Shown here one piece after another: positions 10,224-16,832 of a stretch of DNA of 64,000 nucleotides. The stretch lies in contig NZ_CP028369.1 of the NCBI RefSeq assembly GCF_003032475.1, positions 3,038,001-3,102,000 on the forward strand. Reading direction: 5' to 3'. This DNA comes from Streptomyces sp. P3. Lineage in GTDB: Bacteria > Actinomycetota > Actinomycetes > Streptomycetales > Streptomycetaceae. Position 1 is the stretch's first letter; the number at the start of each line of letters is the position of its first letter. Under the pieces are notes generated by a model. It searched no databases. It saw only the letters and a list, made by a program, of their open reading frames with translations, and was not told the origin of the DNA. The position numbers and the translations under genes were made by a program.

Positions 10224-11084
10224 CTACTTCGCCGCGGGCTTCTTCTTGCCGTCGCCGGTGAAGGCCTCGTACGCCTTGATGACGTCCTCCGCGGGCCCGT
10301 CCATGCGCAGTTCGCCGCGTTCCAGCCACAGGGCCCGTTCGCAGGTCTCCAGGATCGAGCTGTTGCTGTGGCTGACCAGGAACACCGTGCCCGCGTGCTC
10401 GCGCATCTGGCGGATGCGTTCCGCTGAGCGGCCGCGGAACTTGGCGTCGCCGGTGGACAGCGCCTCGTCGATGAGCAGGACGTCGTGGTCCTTGGCGGCG
10501 GCGATGGAGAACCGCAGCCGGGCGCCCATGCCGGAGGAGTAGGTGCGCATCGGCAGGGAGATGAAGTCGCCCTTCTCGTTGATGCCGGAGAAGTCGACGA
10601 TCTCCTGGTAACGCGCCTTGATCTGTTCCCGGGTCATGCCCATGGCCAGGCCGCCGAGGTAGACGTTGCGCTCGCCGGTGAGGTCGCTCATCAGGGCCGC
10701 GTTGACGCCGAGGAGGGAGGGCTGGCCGTCCGTGTAGATCCTGCCGCGTTCCACCGGGAGCAGGCCGGCGATCGCCTTGAGCAGCGTGGACTTGCCGGAG
10801 CCGTTGGTTCCGATCAGGCCGATCGCCTCGCCCTTGTAGGCGACGAAGGAGACGTTCTTCACCGCGTGCACGGTGCGCACGCCGGCCGCCCTGTCGGCCT
10901 GCTTGCGGCGCACGATGCGGTTGAGGGCGGCCGTCGCGCTGCCCTTGCCGCCGACCGTGCCGTTGACCCGGTAGACGATGTCGACGCTGTCGGCGATGAC
11001 CGTGGGGGTGCGCTCGTCGGCCACCGCGGGGGTGCGCTCGTCGGCGGGGTCGCGGGTGTCGGTGCGGTTTGCGATGTCAGCCAC
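10224..11084 (-). CDS. tagH: Polysaccharide/teichoic acid ABC exporter, ATPase subunit (TagH-like)
   Basis: Hydrolyses ATP to export an undecaprenyl-linked polymer across the membrane together with the adjacent permease. The 286-residue sequence shows the Walker A GTNGSGKST, the variant signature YSSGMGARLRF typical of the polysaccharide-export subfamily (TagH/Wzt/RfbE), Walker B VLLIDEALSTGD and the switch histidine in LVSHS. An N-terminal extension rich in TPAVADERTP repeats precedes the ATPase domain, and a Lys/Ala tail follows it. Its start overlaps the end of the permease gene by 8 bp, so the two are translationally coupled. The three TagF-like polymerase genes 6 kb away are likely partners. 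Confidence 0.92.
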   Translation of the reverse strand: MADIANRTDTRDPADERTPAVADERTPTVIADSVDIVYRVNGTVGGKGSATAALNRIVRRKQADRAAGVRTVHAVKNVSFVAYKGEAIGLIGTNGSGKSTLLKAIAGLLPVERGRIYTDGQPSLLGVNAALMSDLTGERNVYLGGLAMGMTREQIKARYQEIVDFSGINEKGDFISLPMRTYSSGMGARLRFSIAAAKDHDVLLIDEALSTGDAKFRGRSAERIRQMREHAGTVFLVSHSNSSILETCERALWLERGELRMDGPAEDVIKAYEAFTGDGKKKPAAK

Positions 11085-11994
11085 GTCCGTACGTCTCCTC
11101 GGCCTTCCAGAAGTAGATGAACCCGCCGACGCCGGCGACCAGCGCCCAGCCGGTGGCGACCAGCCACACGTGCGGCGGCAGCTGGCTCGCGTGGAAGGTG
11201 TCGATCAGCGCGAAGCGCATCAGGTCGATGTAGACGGCCGCGGGGTTGGCCCGGAGGACGTCGGCTGCCCACGCCGGCATGCCGTGGTGGGCCTTGACCA
11301 GGTTGTCGAGGCTCCACATCACGCCGGACATGTACATCCAGGTGCGCAGGACGAACGGCATGAGCTGCGCGATGTCCGGCGTCTTGGCGCCCAGCCGGGC
11401 CAGGATCATGGAGACGCCGGCGTTGAAGACGAACTGGAGGGCCAGGGCCGGGATCACGAGGAACCAGGAGAAGGCCGGCGGGACGCCGACGCCGAGCAGG
11501 ATGAACACCAGGGCGGCCATCGAGAACAGCAGTTGCTGCAGTTGCTGCAGGCAGAACGAGATCGGCAGTGCGGCCCGCGGGAAGTGCAGGGCGCGTACCA
11601 GGCCGATGTTGCCGGAGATGGCGCGGGTGCCGGTCATGATCGAGGTCTGGGTGAACGTCCAGACGAACACGCCCGTGACCAGGAACGGGATGAAGTCCGC
11701 CACCCCCCGCTTGGTGTTCAGCAGCACACCGAAGATGAAGTAGTAGACCGCCGCGTTCAGCAGCGGGGTCATCACCTGCCAGACCTGGCCCAGCTTCGCC
11801 TGGCTGTAGGTGGTGGTGAGCTTGGCGGTGGCGAACGCGGTGATGAAGTGGCGGCGCGCCCACAACTGGCGGATGTACTCCGGCAGCGTGGGCCGGGCGC
11901 CACTGACCGTGAGGCCGTGTCGGGCCGCCAGGGCCGCGAGGTCGCCGTGGGGCGCGGCCTCCGTGCGGGGCGGTGTGTGGAGGACCTGACTCAC
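11077..11994 (-). CDS. tagG: Polysaccharide/teichoic acid ABC exporter, permease subunit (TagG-like)
   Basis: ABC-2 type permease forming the transmembrane channel for export of a lipid-linked wall polymer. The protein has 305 residues and about six membrane segments, including LLNAAVYYFIFGVLL, LLFSMAALVFILLG and WALVAGVGGFIYFW. The amphipathic YIRQLWARRHFITAFATAKL start of the ABC2 domain is typical. GTG at 11994 (reading MSQVLHTPP) is chosen; the open frame extends to 12147, but that part overlaps the divergent operator region and reads as non-coding. It is the first gene of the tagG-tagH operon, divergent from a TetR regulator. Confidence 0.9.
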   Translation of the reverse strand: MSQVLHTPPRTEAAPHGDLAALAARHGLTVSGARPTLPEYIRQLWARRHFITAFATAKLTTTYSQAKLGQVWQVMTPLLNAAVYYFIFGVLLNTKRGVADFIPFLVTGVFVWTFTQTSIMTGTRAISGNIGLVRALHFPRAALPISFCLQQLQQLLFSMAALVFILLGVGVPPAFSWFLVIPALALQFVFNAGVSMILARLGAKTPDIAQLMPFVLRTWMYMSGVMWSLDNLVKAHHGMPAWAADVLRANPAAVYIDLMRFALIDTFHASQLPPHVWLVATGWALVAGVGGFIYFWKAEETYGRG

Positions 11995-12085
11995 ATCCGC
12001 TGCTTTCACTCGGGGAGGGGGGCTCGGGCGGCGGCGCTCCCGCAGTCGTCCGAGCGTTTCCTTACGCTTTTCTTCACGTTTTCTT

Positions 12086-12163
12086 ACGTCGGAACGGGAC
12101 CGTATCGTCGCAACGTGAGAGTAGGCCGATTCGACGTCGGAACGCAACCGTTTCGTCGTAACG
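12086..12163. promoter_or_regulatory. Two 30-bp direct repeats, candidate TetR operators
   Basis: ACGTCGGAACG...TCGTCGCAACG (12086-12115) recurs at 12134-12163 with 26 of 30 bases identical, 48 bp apart. The second copy contains an imperfect 15-bp palindrome (ACGCAAC-C-GTTTCGT). The repeats sit between tagG and the TetR gene and run up to the TetR -10 element, which fits autoregulation and joint control of tagGH. Confidence 0.65.
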
Positions 12164-12166
12164 CCC

Positions 12167-12180
12167 TATGCTGGGTCGCA
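12167..12180 (+). promoter_or_regulatory. -10 element of a likely leaderless TetR transcript
   Basis: TATGCT at 12167-12172 lies 7-8 bases before the ATG at 12180 and no ribosome binding site is present, so transcription probably starts at the start codon. Confidence 0.5.
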
Positions 12181-12815
12181 TGACGACGAACGCGACGAAC
12201 GCCGACGGACCGGGGGCGCGCCCGCGCCGCCGGGCCCCCGCGGGCGCGGCCGTGCTCCGCGAGGATGTGACGGAAGCCATCCGGGCGGCCGTGTTCGAGG
12301 AGTTGGCGTCCGTCGGGTACGCCCGGATGTCCATCGAGGGCATCGCCCGCCGGGCCGGCGTGGGCAAGACCGCGGTCTACCGGCGCTGGCGTTCCAAGCT
12401 GCACCTGGTCCTCGACATCGTGTCGTTGGTCGCCGTGCAGGGCCTGCCGGCCCCGGAGACGGGCAGCCTCGAGGGCGACCTGCGCATGCTGTACGAGGTC
12501 ACCTCCCGGGCGCTGCGCCACCCGGTGGCCTCGCAGATCATCCCCGACCTGCAGGCCGAGGCGGCCCGCAACCCGGACATCGCCGAGGCCCTGCAGAAGG
12601 CGCTGAAGGAGGGGCAGGAGGGCGTCGCCCTGAAGATCGTCGCGGCGGCGGAGCGGCGCGGCGAGGTCCGTGCCGGGCTGGGCGAGGAGCTGGCGCTCGA
12701 CCTGATCTCGGGCCCGCTCTACTGGCGTTCGGTGGTGATCCGCAGCCCGAAGCTGCCCAAGGGGTATCTGGGGGCGCTGGCCCGGGTGACCGCCGAGGCG
12801 ATCAAGGCGCTGTGA
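12180..12815 (+). CDS. TetR-family transcriptional regulator
   Basis: A 211-residue one-component repressor. The N-terminal helix-turn-helix reads MSIEGIARRAGVGKTAVYRRW, followed by a linker and the effector-binding domain, with a typical C-terminal TetR_C pattern (DLISGPLYWRSVVI). ATG at 12180 is used; another ATG at 12168 is in frame but would lie inside the -10 element. The duplicated operator upstream and its divergent position imply that it represses itself and possibly the tagGH exporter. Ligand unknown. Confidence 0.9.
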   Translation: MTTNATNADGPGARPRRRAPAGAAVLREDVTEAIRAAVFEELASVGYARMSIEGIARRAGVGKTAVYRRWRSKLHLVLDIVSLVAVQGLPAPETGSLEGDLRMLYEVTSRALRHPVASQIIPDLQAEAARNPDIAEALQKALKEGQEGVALKIVAAAERRGEVRAGLGEELALDLISGPLYWRSVVIRSPKLPKGYLGALARVTAEAIKAL

Positions 12816-13005
12816 CGCCTGCGGCGGCACGGTCCTCGGCCTCGGGCCCGTCAGCGTTCGTCCGGCGGGGACGGTCCGGCGGTGGAGTCCCGCGCCGGGG
12901 ACCGGGCGGCGGCGACCGCCAGAGGTGACGCTTCGTCAAGGTGTGCTTCGCTTCGGGTGGTACTAGGGATGGATATCGCTTTTGGTCTAATCTGATCGTC
13001 ATGTG

Positions 13006-14703
13006 ATGTCAGTCCCCGTGACGGGCGCACGCGCCGCGCAGAATCGGCCCGTGGTGTGTACACGCTCGCGGCCGACGAGCCGTACCGAGGTTCTGGCCGT
13101 CGCCGTACCGGTGGCGGTCATGCTCGCGGTCGGTCTGTGGGGGCTCGACCGCGGCGGCATGTGGCGCGACGAGGCCGTCACCTTCCAGGTGGCGCGGCGG
13201 ACGGTGCCGCAGATCTGGCGCCTGCTGCACGGGGTGGACGCGGTGCACGGCCTGTACTACCTCGTCATGCACGCCGTCCTCGCCGTCCGCCCCGGTGAGG
13301 TCGTTCTGCGCCTGCCGTCCGTGTGCGCGGCGGCCGCCGCCGCGGGACTGGTCGCCGCGCTCGGGGTGCGGCTGGCCCGGCCCCGGGTCGGCCTCTGGGC
13401 GGGCCTGCTGTACGCGGTGACCCCGCTCGCCGGTCACTACGCCCAGGAGGGCCGCTCGTACGCACTGGTCGCGGCGGGCGCGGCCGGTGCGACGCTGCTG
13501 CTGGTGCGGGCGCTGGACGGCGGGACCGGGCGGATGTGGTGGGCGCCTGGTGGCGGGACCGGGCGGACGCGGTGGGCGCCGCGCGTCGGGGTTGGACGGG
13601 TCCGGTGGGCGCCCGGCGGCGGGTCCGGGCGGATGTGGTGGGCGTACGGAGGCGTCGTCGCCGCGACGTGTCTGCTGCACGAGTTGGCGGTGCTCGTGCT
13701 GTGTGCCCACGCGATCACGCTGGCGCTGCTGCGGGCGCCGGGGGCGGTGTGGCGGCGCTGGACGCGCGCGGCCGGCGCGGCGGTCGCCGTGCTGCTGCCG
13801 CTCGCGCTGCAGTCGCGGAGGCAGTCGCGTCAGGTGGGGTGGCTGCCGGTGCCGGACTGGGAGAGCGCCGAAAGGCTGCTGCGCGGCTTCACCGCGGGCC
13901 CGGAGGGTGCGGTGTTCTGGGGCTGCGTGACCCTGATGGCGGTGGGGCTGCTGGCCGGGCGGTCGACGGCTGTCACGGCACCGGTGATGCTGGCGCCGCC
14001 CGCGGTCCTGATGCTGTTCTCCCAGGTGATGCCGCTCTACCACGAGCGGTACGTGCTGTACGCCCTGGCCGGGGCGCCGCTGCTGATCGCGGCCGGAGCC
14101 GACCTGGTGGTCCGCCGGCTGGCCGTCCTCACCGGACGCTCCTCGCGCTCACGGACCGTCACCGCGGCCGGCGTCCTGGCCGTGGCGCTCGTCTTCGTTC
14201 AGCTGCTTCCGCTGCACCGGTACTACCGGACCCTCGCGCACCGCCCCGACAACCTCGCGGCCGTCTCCGCCCTGGCGGCCGGCGAGGTCCGTCCCGGCGA
14301 CCCGGTGCTGTTCCTGCCGGCGCTCGGCCGACGGGCGGCGCTGACGTATCCGGACGGGTTCCGAGGGGTGCGGGACCTGGCGCTGAAGGCGCCCGGAGCC
14401 CGGTCCGGCACGCTGTACGGCCGCGAGGTCGGCCCGCGTGAACTGCAGCGCAGGCTCGCTCGTGTGGACCGGCTGTGGGTTTTCGCCCAGCGGTACGCGC
14501 TGCGCTCGCGCTGGTTTCCGGTCGACCCGACCGAGCGCCTGAAACTGGTCGCCGTGGAGGAGCGGTTCACTCCGCGGTGGGAGCGTGAACGGTCCGGCGT
14601 GACCCTGCGCCTCTACGTCCGCCGCCCGGCGGCGGACGCCGGCGGCTTCCCGCCCTCGGGCGGCCCTCCCGGACCGGACGGTCCCCCGGCGCCTGACGGT
14701 TGA
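13006..14703 (+). CDS. GT-C fold membrane glycosyltransferase-like protein (family 39 type)
   Basis: A polytopic membrane protein of 565 residues that resembles ArnT/PMT-type glycosyltransferases using lipid-linked sugars. After a first membrane helix (VLAVAVPVAVMLAVGLWGL) comes GGMWRDEAVTF, whose acidic pair matches the catalytic DE/DD position in the first outer loop of GT-C enzymes. Around ten hydrophobic segments follow, then an extracytoplasmic C-terminal domain (~residues 420-545). A four-copy 11-residue repeat is inserted at ~175-216 between membrane segments. The start at ATG 13006 follows a possible TAATCT -10 (12988-12993), so the leader is very short. Acceptor and donor unknown; it stands alone. 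Confidence 0.75.
   Translation: MSVPVTGARAAQNRPVVCTRSRPTSRTEVLAVAVPVAVMLAVGLWGLDRGGMWRDEAVTFQVARRTVPQIWRLLHGVDAVHGLYYLVMHAVLAVRPGEVVLRLPSVCAAAAAAGLVAALGVRLARPRVGLWAGLLYAVTPLAGHYAQEGRSYALVAAGAAGATLLLVRALDGGTGRMWWAPGGGTGRTRWAPRVGVGRVRWAPGGGSGRMWWAYGGVVAATCLLHELAVLVLCAHAITLALLRAPGAVWRRWTRAAGAAVAVLLPLALQSRRQSRQVGWLPVPDWESAERLLRGFTAGPEGAVFWGCVTLMAVGLLAGRSTAVTAPVMLAPPAVLMLFSQVMPLYHERYVLYALAGAPLLIAAGADLVVRRLAVLTGRSSRSRTVTAAGVLAVALVFVQLLPLHRYYRTLAHRPDNLAAVSALAAGEVRPGDPVLFLPALGRRAALTYPDGFRGVRDLALKAPGARSGTLYGREVGPRELQRRLARVDRLWVFAQRYALRSRWFPVDPTERLKLVAVEERFTPRWERERSGVTLRLYVRRPAADAGGFPPSGGPPGPDGPPAPDG
13528..13653. repeat. 33-bp in-frame tandem repeat, 4 copies
   Basis: Units at 13528, 13561, 13594 and 13627 encode variants of GRMWWAPGGGT. 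They keep the reading frame and expand a loop of the GT-C membrane protein. Confidence 0.9.
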
Positions 14704-14830
14704 CGGCGCCCGGCCGCCCGGCGGTCTCCCGCGTACTGCGGTTGGCGGCCCGGGTGACCCTCCGGCGGCCGACGACCTGCTGACGGCGCCCCATGGCCCT
14801 CGGCGTCCAGTGGCCCTCGGTGTTCGGTCC

Positions 14831-14878
14831 CCCGCGTCCCGCGTCCCGCGTCCCGCGTCCCGCGTCCCGCGTCCCGCG
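14831..14878. repeat. 7-bp tandem repeat CCCGCGT, about 7 copies
   Basis: Six perfect copies plus one ending in G, in the 200-bp gap between the convergent GT-C gene and ohrR. No hairpin or gene is evident. Confidence 0.9.
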
Positions 14879-14900
14879 GTCCCGTCCCCGGCTTACGGCC

Positions 14901-15416
14901 CTAGCGGTCTTCCGGCGTCGTGTCCTGCGGTGTCGTGTCCTGCGACGTCGCCGTGTCCAGGGCGGTGGTGAGGTGGTCCAGGCGGTCGCGCAGTTCGCCG
15001 ATCGCGGCGAGGTCGAGGCCGGTGGCGGTGACGATCCTGCGCGGGACCTCCACGGCCCGGTCGCGCAGCGCCGTGCCTTCCTCGGTCAGCCGCACTTCCA
15101 CCGAGCGCTCGTCGCGGGCGCTGCGCTCGCGGTGCACCAGACCGGCCGTCTCCAGGCGCTTGAGCAGCGGTGAGAGCGTGCCGGAGTCCAGGCGGAGGTG
15201 CTCGCCCAGCCGCTTGACGGGCAGGGTGCCCCGCTCCCAGAGGACCAGCATCACCAGGTACTGCGGGTAGGTGAGCCCGAGGTCCTTGAGGATCACGCGG
15301 TAGACGCCGTTGAAGGCGCGCGACGCGGCGTGCAGGGAGAAGCAGATCTGGCTGTCCAGGCGGAGCCAGTTCTCCGTGGCGTTCTCATGGCCGACGGGTG
15401 GCAGTGGGGCGGTCAT
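14901..15416 (-). CDS. ohrR: MarR-family organic-peroxide sensor OhrR
   Basis: Redox-sensing repressor of ohr. The 171-residue protein has the conserved N-terminal reactive cysteine in LDSQICFSLHAASR (Cys25), which in the family is oxidised by organic peroxides to release DNA. The winged helix follows: YPQYLVMLVLWERG, LPVKRLGEHLRLDSGTLSPL and a wing with ERSARDERSVEV. The C-terminal tail contains a QDTTPQDTTPEDR repeat. ATG at 15416 is used; longer frames upstream run through the operator and are not real. It is divergent from ohr over a 117-bp intergenic region with a palindromic operator. Confidence 0.93.
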   Translation of the reverse strand: MTAPLPPVGHENATENWLRLDSQICFSLHAASRAFNGVYRVILKDLGLTYPQYLVMLVLWERGTLPVKRLGEHLRLDSGTLSPLLKRLETAGLVHRERSARDERSVEVRLTEEGTALRDRAVEVPRRIVTATGLDLAAIGELRDRLDHLTTALDTATSQDTTPQDTTPEDR

Positions 15417-15443
15417 GTCTTCAGGATAACTCTTACCCGCTAT

Positions 15444-15468
15444 TTGATTGTGCCCAATTGAATTGTGT
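15444..15468. promoter_or_regulatory. OhrR operator in the ohrR-ohr intergenic region
   Basis: An AT-rich island with the perfect 11-bp palindrome CAATTGAATTG (15455-15465) flanked by ATTGTG motifs. Known OhrR boxes are AT-rich palindromes of this kind. Confidence 0.7.
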
Positions 15469-15533
15469 GCTCTACTTCTCTCTGTGAGGCGGCCGGACCG
15501 GGCCGCCGGATCGACTTGAGAGGGATGGAATCC

Positions 15534-15947
15534 ATGGACGCGCTCTACACCGCTGTCGCCACCGCCACCCACGGCCGCGAGGGTCGCGCGGTCTCCTCCG
15601 ACGGCAAGATCGACCTGGCGCTGGCCATGCCCGCGGAGCTGGGCGGCAACGGACAGGGCACCAACCCGGAGCAGCTGTTCGCCGCCGGTTACGCCGCATG
15701 CTTCGGCAGCGCCCTCGGTCTCGTCGGCCGCCAGGCGAAGGTGAACGTCAGCGACGCCGCCGTGACCGCCGAGGTGGGCATAGGTCAGCAGGGCGAGGGC
15801 TTCGCGCTCAAGGTGACCCTGCGCGTCGAACTGCCGGACACGGTGGACGAGGCGACCGGCCGCAAGCTCGTCGAGCAGGCCCACCAGGTCTGCCCCTACT
15901 CCAACGCCACCCGCGGCAACATCCCGGTCGAGCTCGTCATCGAGTAG
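15534..15947 (+). CDS. ohr: Organic hydroperoxide resistance protein Ohr
   Basis: A thiol-dependent peroxidase that reduces organic hydroperoxides to alcohols. The protein has 137 residues, the usual family length. The peroxidatic cysteine is in AAGYAACFGSAL (Cys56) and the resolving cysteine in HQVCPYSNATRGN (Cys120). Arg18 and the glutamate of NPEQLF, which order the active site in the family, are present. ATG at 15534 is preferred to the in-frame ATG at 15525 because GAGAGGGA is correctly spaced only for the former. It is paired with divergent ohrR, so peroxide induction is expected. Confidence 0.96.
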   Translation: MDALYTAVATATHGREGRAVSSDGKIDLALAMPAELGGNGQGTNPEQLFAAGYAACFGSALGLVGRQAKVNVSDAAVTAEVGIGQQGEGFALKVTLRVELPDTVDEATGRKLVEQAHQVCPYSNATRGNIPVELVIE

Positions 15948-15994
15948 TCCCCAGGGGCCGCCGAGGCCCTGGCGTCGAATGGCCCCCGAAACGA

Positions 15995-16036
15995 GCGGCC
16001 CCCGGAGGAAGCGGTCCCGCTCCTTCCGGGGGCCGC
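15995..16036. terminator. Terminator hairpin between ohr and the convergent membrane gene
   Basis: A perfect 12-bp outer stem (15995-16006 with 16025-16036) encloses a further GGAAGCGG/CCGCTCCT pairing, 48 bp after the ohr stop. Confidence 0.8.
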
Positions 16037-16060
16037 CCGTGTGCGGCGCGGGCGGCCGCG

Positions 16061-16669
16061 CTACCAGCGCCCCCCGGGCGCGGCCCCGACGTACGGACCG
16101 CAGCAGGCGACCGCCAGCGGAACCGCCGCGGTGAGCGCCCACCGGCTCCACACGGCGGCCCGCCGCTCGCGTTCCCAGCCCGCGACGATCGCCGCCGCGC
16201 CGACGGCCGCCGCGGCGCACGCGACCGGGTCCACGAGCAGGATCAGCCCGTACAGCGCGCCCAGCCACGCGTACCCCCAGTAACTCCTGAGGCCGTTCGG
16301 TCCGAGATAGCGGACCCGGCAGCGCACCGCCCCCGCGCGCGCGGCCGTCGACGCCCAGACCCAGAAGGCGAGCCCCACGGCGAGCGTCGAGGGGTGACCG
16401 AGGTCGCCGGCCGCCGCCGTCCAGCCGAGATGTCCGCGCCACACCAGGGCCATGGCGACCAGGCCCAGCGCCGCCGCCCAGGGACGGCCCGTCAGCACGC
16501 GCGCGAAGCGGCCGATGCCGGTGAGCAGCACCAGCAGGTTGAACGGGCCCGCCGCCGCCGTGCGGCTCAGGGGGTCGTGCCAGTACGCGAGGGACATCGC
16601 CGTCCAGAGCAGGACGCCGGCGAACCGGTAGGGCGTCAGGGGCCAGGGGGTGCGGACAGTGGGGCGCAT
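16061..16669 (-). CDS. Hypothetical polytopic membrane protein
   Basis: A protein of 202 residues, not recognised. Four to six hydrophobic segments are visible, such as FAGVLLWTAMSLAYW, FNLLVLLTGIG, AWLGALYGLILLVD and a C-terminal AVPLAVACCGPYVG. No catalytic motif is seen. The frame stays open to 17014 but the upstream part is Arg/Thr-rich and antisense to the end of the next gene, so ATG 16669 (MRPTVRTPWPL) is preferred. It is the last gene on the minus strand after the polymerase trio and could be cotranscribed with it over a 163-bp gap. Confidence 0.7.
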   Translation of the reverse strand: MRPTVRTPWPLTPYRFAGVLLWTAMSLAYWHDPLSRTAAAGPFNLLVLLTGIGRFARVLTGRPWAAALGLVAMALVWRGHLGWTAAAGDLGHPSTLAVGLAFWVWASTAARAGAVRCRVRYLGPNGLRSYWGYAWLGALYGLILLVDPVACAAAAVGAAAIVAGWERERRAAVWSRWALTAAVPLAVACCGPYVGAAPGGRW

Positions 16670-16832
16670 GCCACGCGCCTTCCCGCTCACGGCGCGTTGT
16701 TCTCGGCGGCTAGGCCGCACGGGGGACGTCCCGGCCCGCGGCGGTGGCGCGGCGCGCCCGTGCCGGACCGCCGCCCGGGGGCGTGACAGTCCCTTCGCGC
16801 CCTTGCGTTCTCCGCAATGCCCGCGGGCCGGG

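Noticed and set aside
5272..10329. 1685-codon open frame on the minus strand opposite gdh
   Set aside because: It is the mirror of a certain gene in a GC-rich genome; composition is low-complexity Arg/Val/Gly/Leu and no family is visible.
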